Assembly: GCA_902770635.1 (NCBI GenBank)
Contig: CACXTX010000042.1
Coordinates: 1 to 42,924 of the forward strand
Direction of reading: 5' to 3'
DNA length: 42,924 nucleotides
Source of the DNA: an uncultured Prevotellaceae bacterium
Lineage (GTDB): Bacteria > Bacteroidota > Bacteroidia > Bacteroidales > Bacteroidaceae
In this document: positions 9,082-14,590 of the stretch, in pieces
Numbering within the stretch: the stretch's first letter is position 1
Layout of the letters: each line of letters begins with the position of its first letter
Program-made: the position numbers and the translations under genes
The notes under the pieces: model-generated
What the model saw: the letters and a program-made list of their open reading frames with translations, nothing else
Databases searched by the model: none
Told to the model about the DNA's origin: nothing

Positions 9082-9723
9082 CTACTCCATGTACGCCAGT
9101 ATCTGATCGGCAATCTGCTCCTCGGTCTTGCCTTCCGCATTGAATACGAGGTCATAGTTACGAGCCTCATAGCGCGAAGTGCCAGTAAAACGCTTCACGT
9201 AATTCTCGCGCATCTTATCCACCTTCTCAATGATGCTACGGGCCTCCTCTTCAGAGATGTTCTTTTTGGCGGCAACACGTGCCACACGGTAAGCCATGGG
9301 TGCATGAACAAGTACACTTAAATGGTTAGGATGGTTTTTAAACACGAAGAATCCACAACGGCCCGCAATCACACACGACTCCTCCTCTGCAATCTCATGC
9401 AGAATCTCCGTCTCCGCCTTAAACACGTTTTCAGTAGTCAACACGTCAGGCTCCTTACCATATTTCGCAAGACACGATCTGCTGTCAACCATTCCTTCGC
9501 CGATGCCTGCTATGCGCTTAAAGCCTTCCCACCATCTGATTTCGCGTCCTCTCATCTTCTCAATTTCCTCGGCTGTGAGGTTATACTTCTCTTCTAAAGC
9601 CGTGATGAGAGCCTTGTCGTAGAAGGACACACCCAGTTTGTGAGCCAGAATCTCGCCAATGGTACGACCGCCACTCCCTAACTCACGATTAATGGTGATA
9701 ACAAATTTCTCGTTCTTATTCAT
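9082..9723 (-). CDS. Cytidylate kinase-like family protein
   Basis: 213-residue cytosolic protein of the cytidylate-kinase-like family (PF13189 type). The N-terminus ITINRELGSGGRTIGEILA holds the glycine-rich nucleotide-binding loop in its degenerate form. Further family features are FYDKALI, the conserved CVIAGRCGFFVF strand and helix, VLVHAPMAYRVARV, and an Arg-rich C-terminal lid (RENYVKRFTG..RYEARNYDL). Members are thought to be P-loop kinases, but their substrates are unsettled; the true Cmk of the cell is normally a different protein. It is monocistronic and lies opposite to its neighbours, with a promoter about 87 nt upstream at 9810-9841. Confidence 0.8.
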   Translation of the reverse strand: MNKNEKFVITINRELGSGGRTIGEILAHKLGVSFYDKALITALEEKYNLTAEEIEKMRGREIRWWEGFKRIAGIGEGMVDSRSCLAKYGKEPDVLTTENVFKAETEILHEIAEEESCVIAGRCGFFVFKNHPNHLSVLVHAPMAYRVARVAAKKNISEEEARSIIEKVDKMRENYVKRFTGTSRYEARNYDLVFNAEGKTEEQIADQILAYME

Positions 9724-9809
9724 CGTATAGTATATTTTATAGTTTGTACATCATTACTTTAAAAGCCTGATACATTCGTCTATCGTCATATCAAACGCTT
9801 TTTACGTTG

Positions 9810-9841
9810 CAAAGGTAAGAATAAGCGAGCAAAACACAAAA
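9810..9841 (-). promoter_or_regulatory. Promoter of the cytidylate kinase-like gene (family-A promoter)
   Basis: On the minus strand, TTTTG (9841-9837), a 19-nt spacer and TACCTTTG (9817-9810). The spacer and upstream bases (AATAAGCGAGCAAAA read on the + strand, then AGGAAAACCA) are almost identical to the minus-strand promoter at 11433-11464 and very similar to the + promoter at 10827-10858. Confidence 0.7.
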
Positions 9842-9890
9842 GGAAAACCAAATAATTTTATGTTATTTATGGTTATTAAATTTTGGTAAA

Positions 9891-9922
9891 TTTGGACGGA
9901 CCTGTTTTTTTCATTATCTTTG
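9891..9922 (+). promoter_or_regulatory. Promoter of the hicB transcript
   Basis: TTTG (9891-9894), a 20-nt spacer and TATCTTTG (9915-9922). The surrounding block (TTATTTATGGTTATTAAAT and TTTTTCATTATCTTTGCAG) closely matches the promoter of the Cys-rich protein at 8555-8615. The rest of the gap 9724-9985 shows no gene, only this promoter and the opposite one at 9810-9841. Confidence 0.7.
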
Positions 9923-9985
9923 CAGCCAACATAAATATATTAACGTTACTACATAGATATTCATCGTCCACATCCTGGTAGTATT

Positions 9986-10048
9986 ATGAAGGAGTGGATG
10001 GTAAAGACGATATATCAGCATCTAAAGAATAACGGGTTAATTAAATAA
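9986..10048 (+). pseudogene. 20-codon open frame, possible hicA remnant
   Basis: A short frame encoding MKEWMVKTIYQHLKNNGLIK and stop lies between the promoter and hicB, 14 nt before hicB. HicA toxins normally sit here and begin with a short helix of this general character before a GSHH core. That core is absent. It may be the stump of a deleted toxin gene or only a leader peptide; the call is weak. Confidence 0.25.
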
Positions 10049-10062
10049 AGGAGAATTGGACA

Positions 10063-10410
10063 ATGGATTATTTGGAATATAAAGGTTATAAGGGTAGTGT
10101 GGAATATAGCAAGGAGGACAACTGCCTGTTTGGAAAAGTACAGGGTTTGAGCAAGGAACTGATTTCGTATGAAGGTCAGACTCTTGAAGAGTTGCGCAAG
10201 GATTTTGAAGCAGGCATTGAAAGCTATCTGGACTACTGTAAGGAAGAGGGCGTTGAGCCAGCAAAACCTTATAGTGGCAAACTGAACCTGCGTATGCCGT
10301 CTGAGTTACATTCTCGAGTGGCTGCTTTTGTTGCTTCAACAGGAACGACCATCAACGACTTTATCAATCGGGCAATCACAAACGAACTAAAGAAGGCGGC
10401 TGCCTTGTAA
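10063..10410 (+). CDS. hicB: HicB-family antitoxin, orphan
   Basis: 115-residue HicB-like protein. Residues 1-75 form the partial RNase-H-like HicB fold (YKGYKGSVEYSKEDNCLFGKV, then GQTLEELRKDFEAGIESYL). Residues 80-115 form a ribbon-helix-helix DNA-binding segment (GKLNLRMPSELHSRVAAFV...INDFINRAI). HicB neutralises the HicA mRNA interferase and represses its own operon. No intact hicA lies on either side, so this copy is an orphan; the promoter at 9891-9922 and the 20-codon frame upstream suggest the toxin was lost. It may serve only as a DNA-binding regulator. Confidence 0.85.
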   Translation: MDYLEYKGYKGSVEYSKEDNCLFGKVQGLSKELISYEGQTLEELRKDFEAGIESYLDYCKEEGVEPAKPYSGKLNLRMPSELHSRVAAFVASTGTTINDFINRAITNELKKAAAL

Positions 10411-10414
10411 ATTC

Positions 10415-10445
10415 AAGTGCACAGCGGAGCCCCCGTCGTGCACTT
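10415..10445 (+). terminator. Hairpin just after hicB
   Basis: AAGTGCAC (10415-10422) and GTGCACTT (10438-10445) form a perfect 8-bp stem starting 4 nt after the hicB stop. There is no T-run, so it is either a 3'-end stabilising hairpin or a weak terminator. A smaller stem, GTCGC/GCGAC, follows at about 10464-10478. Confidence 0.4.
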
Positions 10446-10568
10446 TAGAAAGTTTGTGAATGGTGTCGCATTTCGCGACGCTATCATTTGTTAAAAAGTT
10501 GAAGATAATTACAATTGTTTTCCGGAGATTGTTGGAGGAATCAGAAAATAGTTGTAAATTTGCACCAA

Positions 10569-10621
10569 CAAGCTTACCCCGCTTCCCGTAGAACAGCGCG
10601 CTTAGGGTGAGCCTTTTTTTT
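10569..10621 (+). ncRNA. Predicted small RNA of about 50 nt with its own promoter and terminator
   Basis: A promoter (TTG 10532-10534, 20-nt spacer, TAAATTTG 10555-10562) would start a transcript near 10569. It ends in a terminator hairpin, GCTTACCC (10572-10579) with GGGTGAGC (10605-10612), followed by eight T (10614-10621). No open frame fits. The whole transcript is little more than one long hairpin with a C-rich and AG-rich loop. It could also be a distal terminator for hicB. Confidence 0.45.
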
Positions 10622-10664
10622 ATTCAATCTTGGCAACAGGAAGCGTTGTGGAAATAGTTGGTCA

Positions 10665-10755
10665 CTACTCATCGTCATCAGGTTCATTGTCGTTAATATT
10701 GTGGTAATCAATGTAACCAATAGCATCGCGTTCTTCTTGCGTTAAGCCATATAGT
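10665..10755 (-). pseudogene. C-terminal fossil of an Eco57I-like methyltransferase
   Basis: Read on the minus strand, this stretch encodes SLYGLTQEERDAIGYIDYHN, then an acidic end (...NDNEPDDDE) and TAG at 10667-10665. The first part matches the C-terminus of the methyltransferase at 14591-17908 (LYGLTPEEREAIGYIDIK). Upstream the frame is closed by a stop within a few codons, so only the last 30 or so codons survive. It indicates that a second related R-M gene once stood here and was deleted or replaced. Confidence 0.7.
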
Positions 10756-10826
10756 GAAACAGGTACCTGTCACTTGTGTCACTTCGAAGATACTTTCACT
10801 CGAAACTAAAAATAAATCGCGATTTA

Positions 10827-10858
10827 TTTTGTAGTTTGCTCGTTTATTCGTATCTTTG
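10827..10858 (+). promoter_or_regulatory. Promoter of the two-domain repeat RNA (family-A promoter)
   Basis: TTTTG (10827-10831), a 19-nt spacer and TATCTTTG (10851-10858), differing at only about two of 34 positions from the minus-strand promoter of the convergent gene at 11433-11464. The similarity extends upstream (GATACTTTC-CTCGAAA-TAAAAA), so the two promoter regions are copies in inverted orientation. Confidence 0.7.
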
Positions 10859-10865
10859 CAGCGTG

Positions 10866-10996
10866 AAAGGAACCTATTTATGTTTGCCCCGGTTGGTCCG
10901 GCAAGCGACTAAATAGAAGCACTTTTAAACTCCGCTTCAGATGGATAGCCCCGGTTGGTCCGGCAAGCAAGGCCATTAAAGCGGAGTTCCTTTTTG
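10866..10996 (+). ncRNA. Predicted small RNA made of two parallel hairpin domains
   Basis: From the promoter at 10827-10858 to a T-run at 10991-10995 the sequence forms two stem-loops. In the first, CTATTTA (10874-10880) pairs with TAAATAG (10910-10916). In the second, AACTCCGCTT (10928-10937) pairs with AAGCGGAGTT (10979-10988) and acts as terminator. Each encloses one copy of an identical 21-nt element, itself able to fold as CCGG-TTGGT-CCGG. The stems differ completely while the apical element is invariant. No reading frame is evident. The 3' end overlaps the last codons of the convergent gene at 10976-11425. No known RNA family was recognised. Confidence 0.5.
10886..10968 (+). repeat. Two identical 21-nt direct repeats
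   Basis: Identical copies at 10886-10906 and 10948-10968 (start-to-start distance 62 nt), both beginning GCCCCGG and ending CGGCAAGC. Each is placed in the loop region of a different stem of the predicted RNA. Confidence 0.9.
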
Positions 10997-11425
10997 TAGT
11001 AGTTCTTCCGTTGCTGAGAATGCGTATTCATCAATGATTGCATAAGGCTTATAGGGACCACCGTTTTTCATTTTGCGCATAGCTAATACAGTCCGAACGC
11101 CGAGTTCTCGGTCAAAATAGGCAAAATATGCACTCTCACCGTGCTTTCCTTCAGCAACTGTTCGCCAACCTATATATTCACCTTTTTCTAAATAGCCACG
11201 AATATCTTTAGCCAAAGCATTCTTGATGGCATTAAACTTATTGTCGCGTGAAGCTTTGCTTACGATGGTCTTTAAGTCAGTCTTTGTTATTTCTACTTCC
11301 ATCGTAATGCCGTTTGTAATGGTGAAATGCATAGGATGCTCTTTTAATGTATCAGCCTGTGCTAACACCTCAGCCCGAAGCCGCTTGCTTTCCTTGTAAT
11401 ATTCTTCTTCAGTCCTTTGTTTCAT
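10976..11425 (-). CDS. Small protein with an LPD3-like domain, leaderless
   Basis: 149-residue protein beginning MKQRTEEEYYKESKRLRAE. The start at 11425 is chosen because the promoter (-7 element 11440-11433) overlaps any upstream ATG; it leaves only 7 nt between -7 element and ATG, so the mRNA is leaderless or nearly so. After a charged helix, residues 30-145 show alternating strands and helices (ITKTDLKTIVSKASRDNKF, HGESAYFAYFDREL, VLAMRKMKNGG). By eye these resemble LPD3-type domains of large polyvalent proteins of mobile elements, which are thought to share a nuclease-like fold. The assignment is tentative. It converges on, and overlaps by about 20 nt, the predicted RNA at 10866-10996, and shares that RNA's promoter sequence. 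Confidence 0.55.
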   Translation of the reverse strand: MKQRTEEEYYKESKRLRAEVLAQADTLKEHPMHFTITNGITMEVEITKTDLKTIVSKASRDNKFNAIKNALAKDIRGYLEKGEYIGWRTVAEGKHGESAYFAYFDRELGVRTVLAMRKMKNGGPYKPYAIIDEYAFSATEELLQKGTPL

Positions 11426-11432
11426 CAATATG

Positions 11433-11464
11433 CAAAGATACGAATAAGCGAGCAAAATACAAAA
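11433..11464 (-). promoter_or_regulatory. Promoter of the LPD3-like gene (family-A promoter)
   Basis: Minus strand TTTTG (11464-11460), a 19-nt spacer and TATCTTTG (11440-11433). The start codon follows after 7 nt. It is near-identical to the promoters at 9810-9841 and 10827-10858. Confidence 0.75.
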
Positions 11465-11568
11465 GGAAAACCAGTTTTTCTTTTTATTTTCGAGCGAAAG
11501 TATCTAAGACGAAGTTACAAAATCTTTGTGGAATAAAAACGCATTTAGGTGAAAAAAGTGCGGAAAAG

Positions 11569-11599
11569 TTGCAAATATCAGGAAAAGTGGTTATCTTTG
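11569..11599 (+). promoter_or_regulatory. Promoter upstream of the 51-aa reading frame
   Basis: TTG (11569-11571), a 20-nt spacer and TATCTTTG (11592-11599). It lies 26 nt before ATG 11626. The interval between the LPD3-like gene and this site is otherwise AT-rich and gene-free. Confidence 0.6.
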
Positions 11600-11621
11600 C
11601 GACATATTATTTAAAACAAGG

Positions 11622-12015
11622 ATGAATGGAGATCATACTGACCGACTACCACAAGAAGGTAAATGCCGAAATGAGAACGAAAGTGGAATACTGGAAGACG
11701 CATCCACTTTCGCGCAGCGAGTCCTTAAGGAGATTGAAGTTCTTGCGGGAACAACGGCTTGCAAATCTGTCCAACTGGTAAGACTGAAGAAGTGGGCCCA
11801 GGAACAGGGCTGTTGGTTTGACGACCCCATGCAGTTTGGTGACTTCTTCGATCTTTGATGCCGTTGATGGCAATGTCCTCGTTGATGACGACGGCCACCT
11901 GTATTTTATCGATACCATTATCTTCAAGTCTAATACTGGTGGCCTCGACACATACAATAGCCTATCGCCGAGGACCAATAAGCTGAAGCTTATTATACAC
12001 AATAGTACACAATAG
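11622..12015 (+). pseudogene. Remnant of a polyvalent-protein kinase (Kinase-PolyVal-like)
   Basis: Two pieces in different frames. The first ends LKKWAQEQGCWFDDPMQFGD and stops at 11858. The second (about 11850-12013) reads FDAVDGNVLVDDDGHLYFID, then TIIFKS and DTYNSLSPR. These correspond by eye to the N-terminal and C-terminal parts of the serine/threonine/tyrosine kinase-like proteins found with polyvalent proteins of Bacteroidetes mobile elements, in which NVLVD..G.LYFIDT is the C-terminal DxD-type motif. The roughly 100-residue middle is missing and the frame is shifted. It is therefore decayed mobile-element cargo. Confidence 0.55.
11626..11781 (+). CDS. Small hypothetical protein, 51 aa
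   Basis: Open frame from ATG 11626 to TAA 11781 encoding a basic, helical 51-residue peptide (MEIILTDYHKKVNAEMRTKVEYWKTHPLSRSE...). It sits at the right distance from a good promoter and its composition looks protein-like. It is nested in another frame of the degraded kinase-like gene at 11622-12015, so only one of the two, or an overlapping pair, can be real. No family recognised. Confidence 0.4.
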   Translation: MEIILTDYHKKVNAEMRTKVEYWKTHPLSRSESLRRLKFLREQRLANLSNW

Positions 12016-12072
12016 GGTTTCCTCTGTGTTATTTTTCAAATATAATCTTTGATGTTTTTATATTTCTCGTAC

Positions 12073-12429
12073 TCACCAATCAGAAAGGCCGTACTCGTAT
12101 TTCTCGTTCGAATTAGCCGCTTCATATTTCTGCGCTCTCTCAAACCTAGTCATCATTGTCAGCGGATCTCCTAAATTATCCAATTTCTTTTGTACACCTT
12201 CGCTCATAACGTATTTCTTTGGCGTCTTTGACGTCTTTCGCACCTTCTGAATCTTTTGTAGCTTTTGCACAGATTTCACAGTCCCACTATATTTCCTCGG
12301 AGAATGATTTTGCTTATCCGCACTTCCAACTATCTCACCATTAACGATTCGGATAGCCTTTGAACTTCGTCCATACAATAAAGCAAAGCCTTGGACTTTT
12401 CCGCTATTTTTCTTCTTTTTCTTCTTCAT
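12073..12429 (-). CDS. Lysine-rich hypothetical protein
   Basis: 118-residue basic protein starting MKKKKKKNSGKVQGFALLYG. It contains short repeats of a QK-x-Q/R type (SVQKLQKIQKVRKTSKTPKK, residues about 53-72) and ends NEKYEYGLSDW. No family recognised and no signal peptide. It is the last frame of the minus-strand series behind the R-M genes, 96 nt after the 53-aa gene. Low-complexity composition makes a chance frame possible. Confidence 0.4.
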   Translation of the reverse strand: MKKKKKKNSGKVQGFALLYGRSSKAIRIVNGEIVGSADKQNHSPRKYSGTVKSVQKLQKIQKVRKTSKTPKKYVMSEGVQKKLDNLGDPLTMMTRFERAQKYEAANSNEKYEYGLSDW

Positions 12430-12525
12430 AACGTTTTGCCTTAATATCCCGTTTATTCATGCTGTCAACTACCATAACCATTTCTCATTTTATTTGTTTC
12501 CAAACTTATAATCTCCTTATCCAGA

Positions 12526-12687
12526 TTATTCAGAGATTTCTTTTTCAATGATCTCAAGTCCACGCTTGCGGGCTTTTGCATAATAGTCCTGGCGTACCTG
12601 CTCGTTTGGAAACCAGACGAGTGTTCGTCGTTCCCTGCCATCAGAGGCACGCAGAGTAATCTCGGAGATACCTTTCATCTTTACCAT
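12526..12687 (-). CDS. 53-aa small protein, intact copy of a duplicated family
   Basis: Frame from ATG 12687 to TAA 12526 encoding MVKMKGISEITLRASDGRER, continuing through TLVWFPNEQVRQDYYAKARK to an acidic end (EKEISE). It starts 4 nt after the stop of the LRR gene, so it is cotranscribed. The same protein is found, with an internal stop, at 13895-14059. Conservation between the copies (DGRERRTL-WFPNEQVRQDY, RGLEVIE) shows it is a real gene although short. The motif is not one I recognise; the size suggests a regulator, inhibitor or subunit of a complex. An alternative start is ATG 12678. Confidence 0.65.
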   Translation of the reverse strand: MVKMKGISEITLRASDGRERRTLVWFPNEQVRQDYYAKARKRGLEIIEKEISE

Positions 12688-12691
12688 ATAT

Positions 12692-13516
12692 TTATTGATT
12701 TCCTTTCAGCAATGACCTGACCATGATAGTACCAGTATTGACACGAACGAGCTTCACTTCATCAAAGATTCTTGCTATTTTACCGTCATCGCACACAAAG
12801 ATGAAGATGCGAGGTGTACGGCAGGCATATTTATCTTGGTACTTATGTGCGAAACTGACGGTGTCGGTTGGTAACTCATATACGGTTTCCTGCTTTAATA
12901 TTCCGACTGCCACTGATTTCACGAAGATGAAAAGTGCCTTCCTGCGAAACTCACACGTGACAGATCCAGCTAATGCTATCGGCCCGCTGAAAACGTCCCT
13001 CAAATTAACATCATCGCCAACAGACCAGTAAAAATAGCGGGCATTATACGAAAACCGTGAGAGTGGGATTGCTTTTTGAACAAAGTGCTTGACTTTAGGA
13101 GGCTCTTGGAAACTCTCCGCTATTTGTTTTTTAACTTGCACATTCCCCCTTCCTTCAACCAACTTGTCTTTTGGAAACCCGAACTTTCCGTGGAACACGT
13201 CTCTGCTGCCACGGGGAACTACAATCTCCTTCAGTTGCAGGCAGCCCGCAAAGGCATCTGTTTCTATCACCTTGGGGATACCCAAGAATTGGATGGTTAT
13301 CAAGCCTGACTTACAGAAGGCGGCAACGCCAATGCGCTCCACAGAAGCAGGGATTTGTATTTGTCGCAGGGAACTGCAAAGGCTGAAGGCACAATCACCA
13401 ATAGTCAACAATCCCTCCGGCAAGGTCACGTTTGAAAGCAACTTGCACTTCCTAAATGCAAGGCCGTCAACGCGTGTCGTGCCTGCTCTTACATTATATC
13501 CTGTTATGTCTGGCAT
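12692..13516 (-). CDS. BspA-type leucine-rich-repeat protein without a signal peptide
   Basis: 274-residue protein. Residues 1-105 carry four to five BspA/LRR_5 repeats (FRKCKLLSNVTLPEGLLTIG, CAFSLCSSLRQIQIPASVERIG, FAGCLQLKEIVVP). Residues 130-274 form an unrecognised beta-rich domain (YFYWSVGDDVNLRDVFSGPI, RIFIFVCDDGKIARIF). BspA-type LRR proteins are usually exported and surface-bound; this one has no signal peptide and should be cytosolic. It lies inside the operon behind the PLD-helicase and methyltransferase, 15 nt after the preceding gene and 4 nt before the 53-aa gene. Role unknown; recognition of a partner or ligand is a plausible inference. Confidence 0.75.
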   Translation of the reverse strand: MPDITGYNVRAGTTRVDGLAFRKCKLLSNVTLPEGLLTIGDCAFSLCSSLRQIQIPASVERIGVAAFCKSGLITIQFLGIPKVIETDAFAGCLQLKEIVVPRGSRDVFHGKFGFPKDKLVEGRGNVQVKKQIAESFQEPPKVKHFVQKAIPLSRFSYNARYFYWSVGDDVNLRDVFSGPIALAGSVTCEFRRKALFIFVKSVAVGILKQETVYELPTDTVSFAHKYQDKYACRTPRIFIFVCDDGKIARIFDEVKLVRVNTGTIMVRSLLKGNQ

Positions 13517-13531
13517 ATTCGGTATTCCTTA

Positions 13532-13855
13532 TTATTTCAACTTAGTCAATTCATTGAAATCAAGACCATATTGTCTTTCCAAGTACTCTAAAGCATTTAT
13601 GATGGCCTCGCCAATATAGAGATGATTAGAGCCAAATTTGTACCTAATCGTGCCAATCTTTGACTTGTCGATATTTTTGATTCTACCGCTCGTCTTAGTA
13701 TCGTCTCCCTCTTTGTTCTCATACCACACAGGGTATCTAAACTCTAATCCTTCTTCCCATGTGTAGCCATTAAGGGAATTAGGATTGTAGCATTGATTAC
13801 CAATAATTTTCTCTAATTCACAGATTAAATCCGTTGTTGCTTTTGTAAGTTTCAT
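13532..13855 (-). CDS. Hypothetical protein, 107 aa
   Basis: 107-residue protein starting MKLTKATTDLICELEKIIGN. It has an N-terminal helix, a central segment rich in aromatics (YTWEEGLEFRYPVWYENKEG), then RIKNIDKSKIGTIRYKFGSN and a C-terminal helix (AIINALEYLERQYGLDFNEL). No known family was recognised and there is no signal peptide. It sits 15 nt before the LRR gene in the same operon, which argues for a joint function with it. Confidence 0.6.
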   Translation of the reverse strand: MKLTKATTDLICELEKIIGNQCYNPNSLNGYTWEEGLEFRYPVWYENKEGDDTKTSGRIKNIDKSKIGTIRYKFGSNHLYIGEAIINALEYLERQYGLDFNELTKLK

Positions 13856-13894
13856 ATTCAGTTTAATGATTAAACGTTCTTTTTCTTTACATCT

Positions 13895-14059
13895 TTAAAC
13901 GCTATTATTGTCAATCGAATTTTCAATTACCTCCAGCCCTCGCTGAGCGGCACGGCGAAGGTAGTCCTGCCGCACCTGCTCATTAGGGAACCAGGCAAGG
14001 GTACGACGTTCGCGCTAGTCAGGAGCACGGAGCGTCAGTTCATATACACCTACCGTCAT
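13895..14059 (-). pseudogene. Second copy of the 53-aa gene, with an in-frame stop
   Basis: Minus-strand frame from ATG 14059 to TAA 13895 matching the 53-aa protein at 12526-12687: ...ELTLRAPD-stop-RERRTLAWFPNEQVRQDYL...RGLEVIEN. A TAG at 14017-14015 replaces the Gly codon of the intact copy. The rest of the frame is undamaged, so the mutation is recent or the stop is a sequence error. It begins 1 nt after the end of the 144-aa gene upstream. Confidence 0.75.
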
Positions 14060-14060
14060 G

Positions 14061-14483
14061 CTATCGTCTGTCGATGAATTTCTGAATCTTCTTCAATTCA
14101 TAATGCTCATTTAGCAACTCGCAAAAACGGCTTCTTATCTGGCCAGTTATTTCAGCTTCATCCACATTAAACTGATAATCCAGATAAGCCTGTTCAAGGA
14201 CGAAGGACTCTTCTGCTGACAATTCATTTCGCCCATCTACCAATGCAGTCCTAATATAATCTTCCAAGAAAGGATTTATCTCTTCTTCTGTCCTGTCTTG
14301 GAGTTCAATAGACAAAATATCAATGAACTTAAAGTCCTTGGGATAATCGTCGGTAGAGCCAGCCATTGTTGCCTCTAACAGATTCATTTCGCGCATTGCA
14401 CGTTTACAAAGTCGAGTGATAATGCGCTGTGCCATGTTGTGGCATCTGTTTTCTAACTGAGTGATATATTCTTTTTCTGTCAT
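14061..14483 (-). CDS. Hypothetical helical protein of the R-M operon
   Basis: 140-residue acidic, probably all-helical protein starting MTEKEYITQLENRCHNMAQR. An in-frame ATG at 14495 would add MFYT. The C-terminus (NEHYELKKIQKFIDRR) is basic. No family recognised and no signal peptide. It follows the methyltransferase by 107 nt and directly abuts the broken 53-aa gene, so it is likely cotranscribed with the R-M genes. Confidence 0.6.
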   Translation of the reverse strand: MTEKEYITQLENRCHNMAQRIITRLCKRAMREMNLLEATMAGSTDDYPKDFKFIDILSIELQDRTEEEINPFLEDYIRTALVDGRNELSAEESFVLEQAYLDYQFNVDEAEITGQIRSRFCELLNEHYELKKIQKFIDRR

Positions 14484-14590
14484 AGTGTAAAACAATTTTG
14501 ATTAATAATTATTGTATGCTTTTTATCATTTGTTTGTCCGAGAAATGAGAGCCTTACAGATGGAACGATAACTCCTTCATCTTTTCTCCT

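Noticed and set aside
10886-10968. Mini CRISPR array (two identical repeats with one spacer)
   Set aside because: Repeats are only 21 nt, there are just two, the spacer is 41 nt and takes part in paired stems, and no cas gene is present.
12465-12650. 61-codon minus frame MPLMAGNDEH...
   Set aside because: Out-of-frame shadow of the 53-aa gene, which is confirmed by its second copy.
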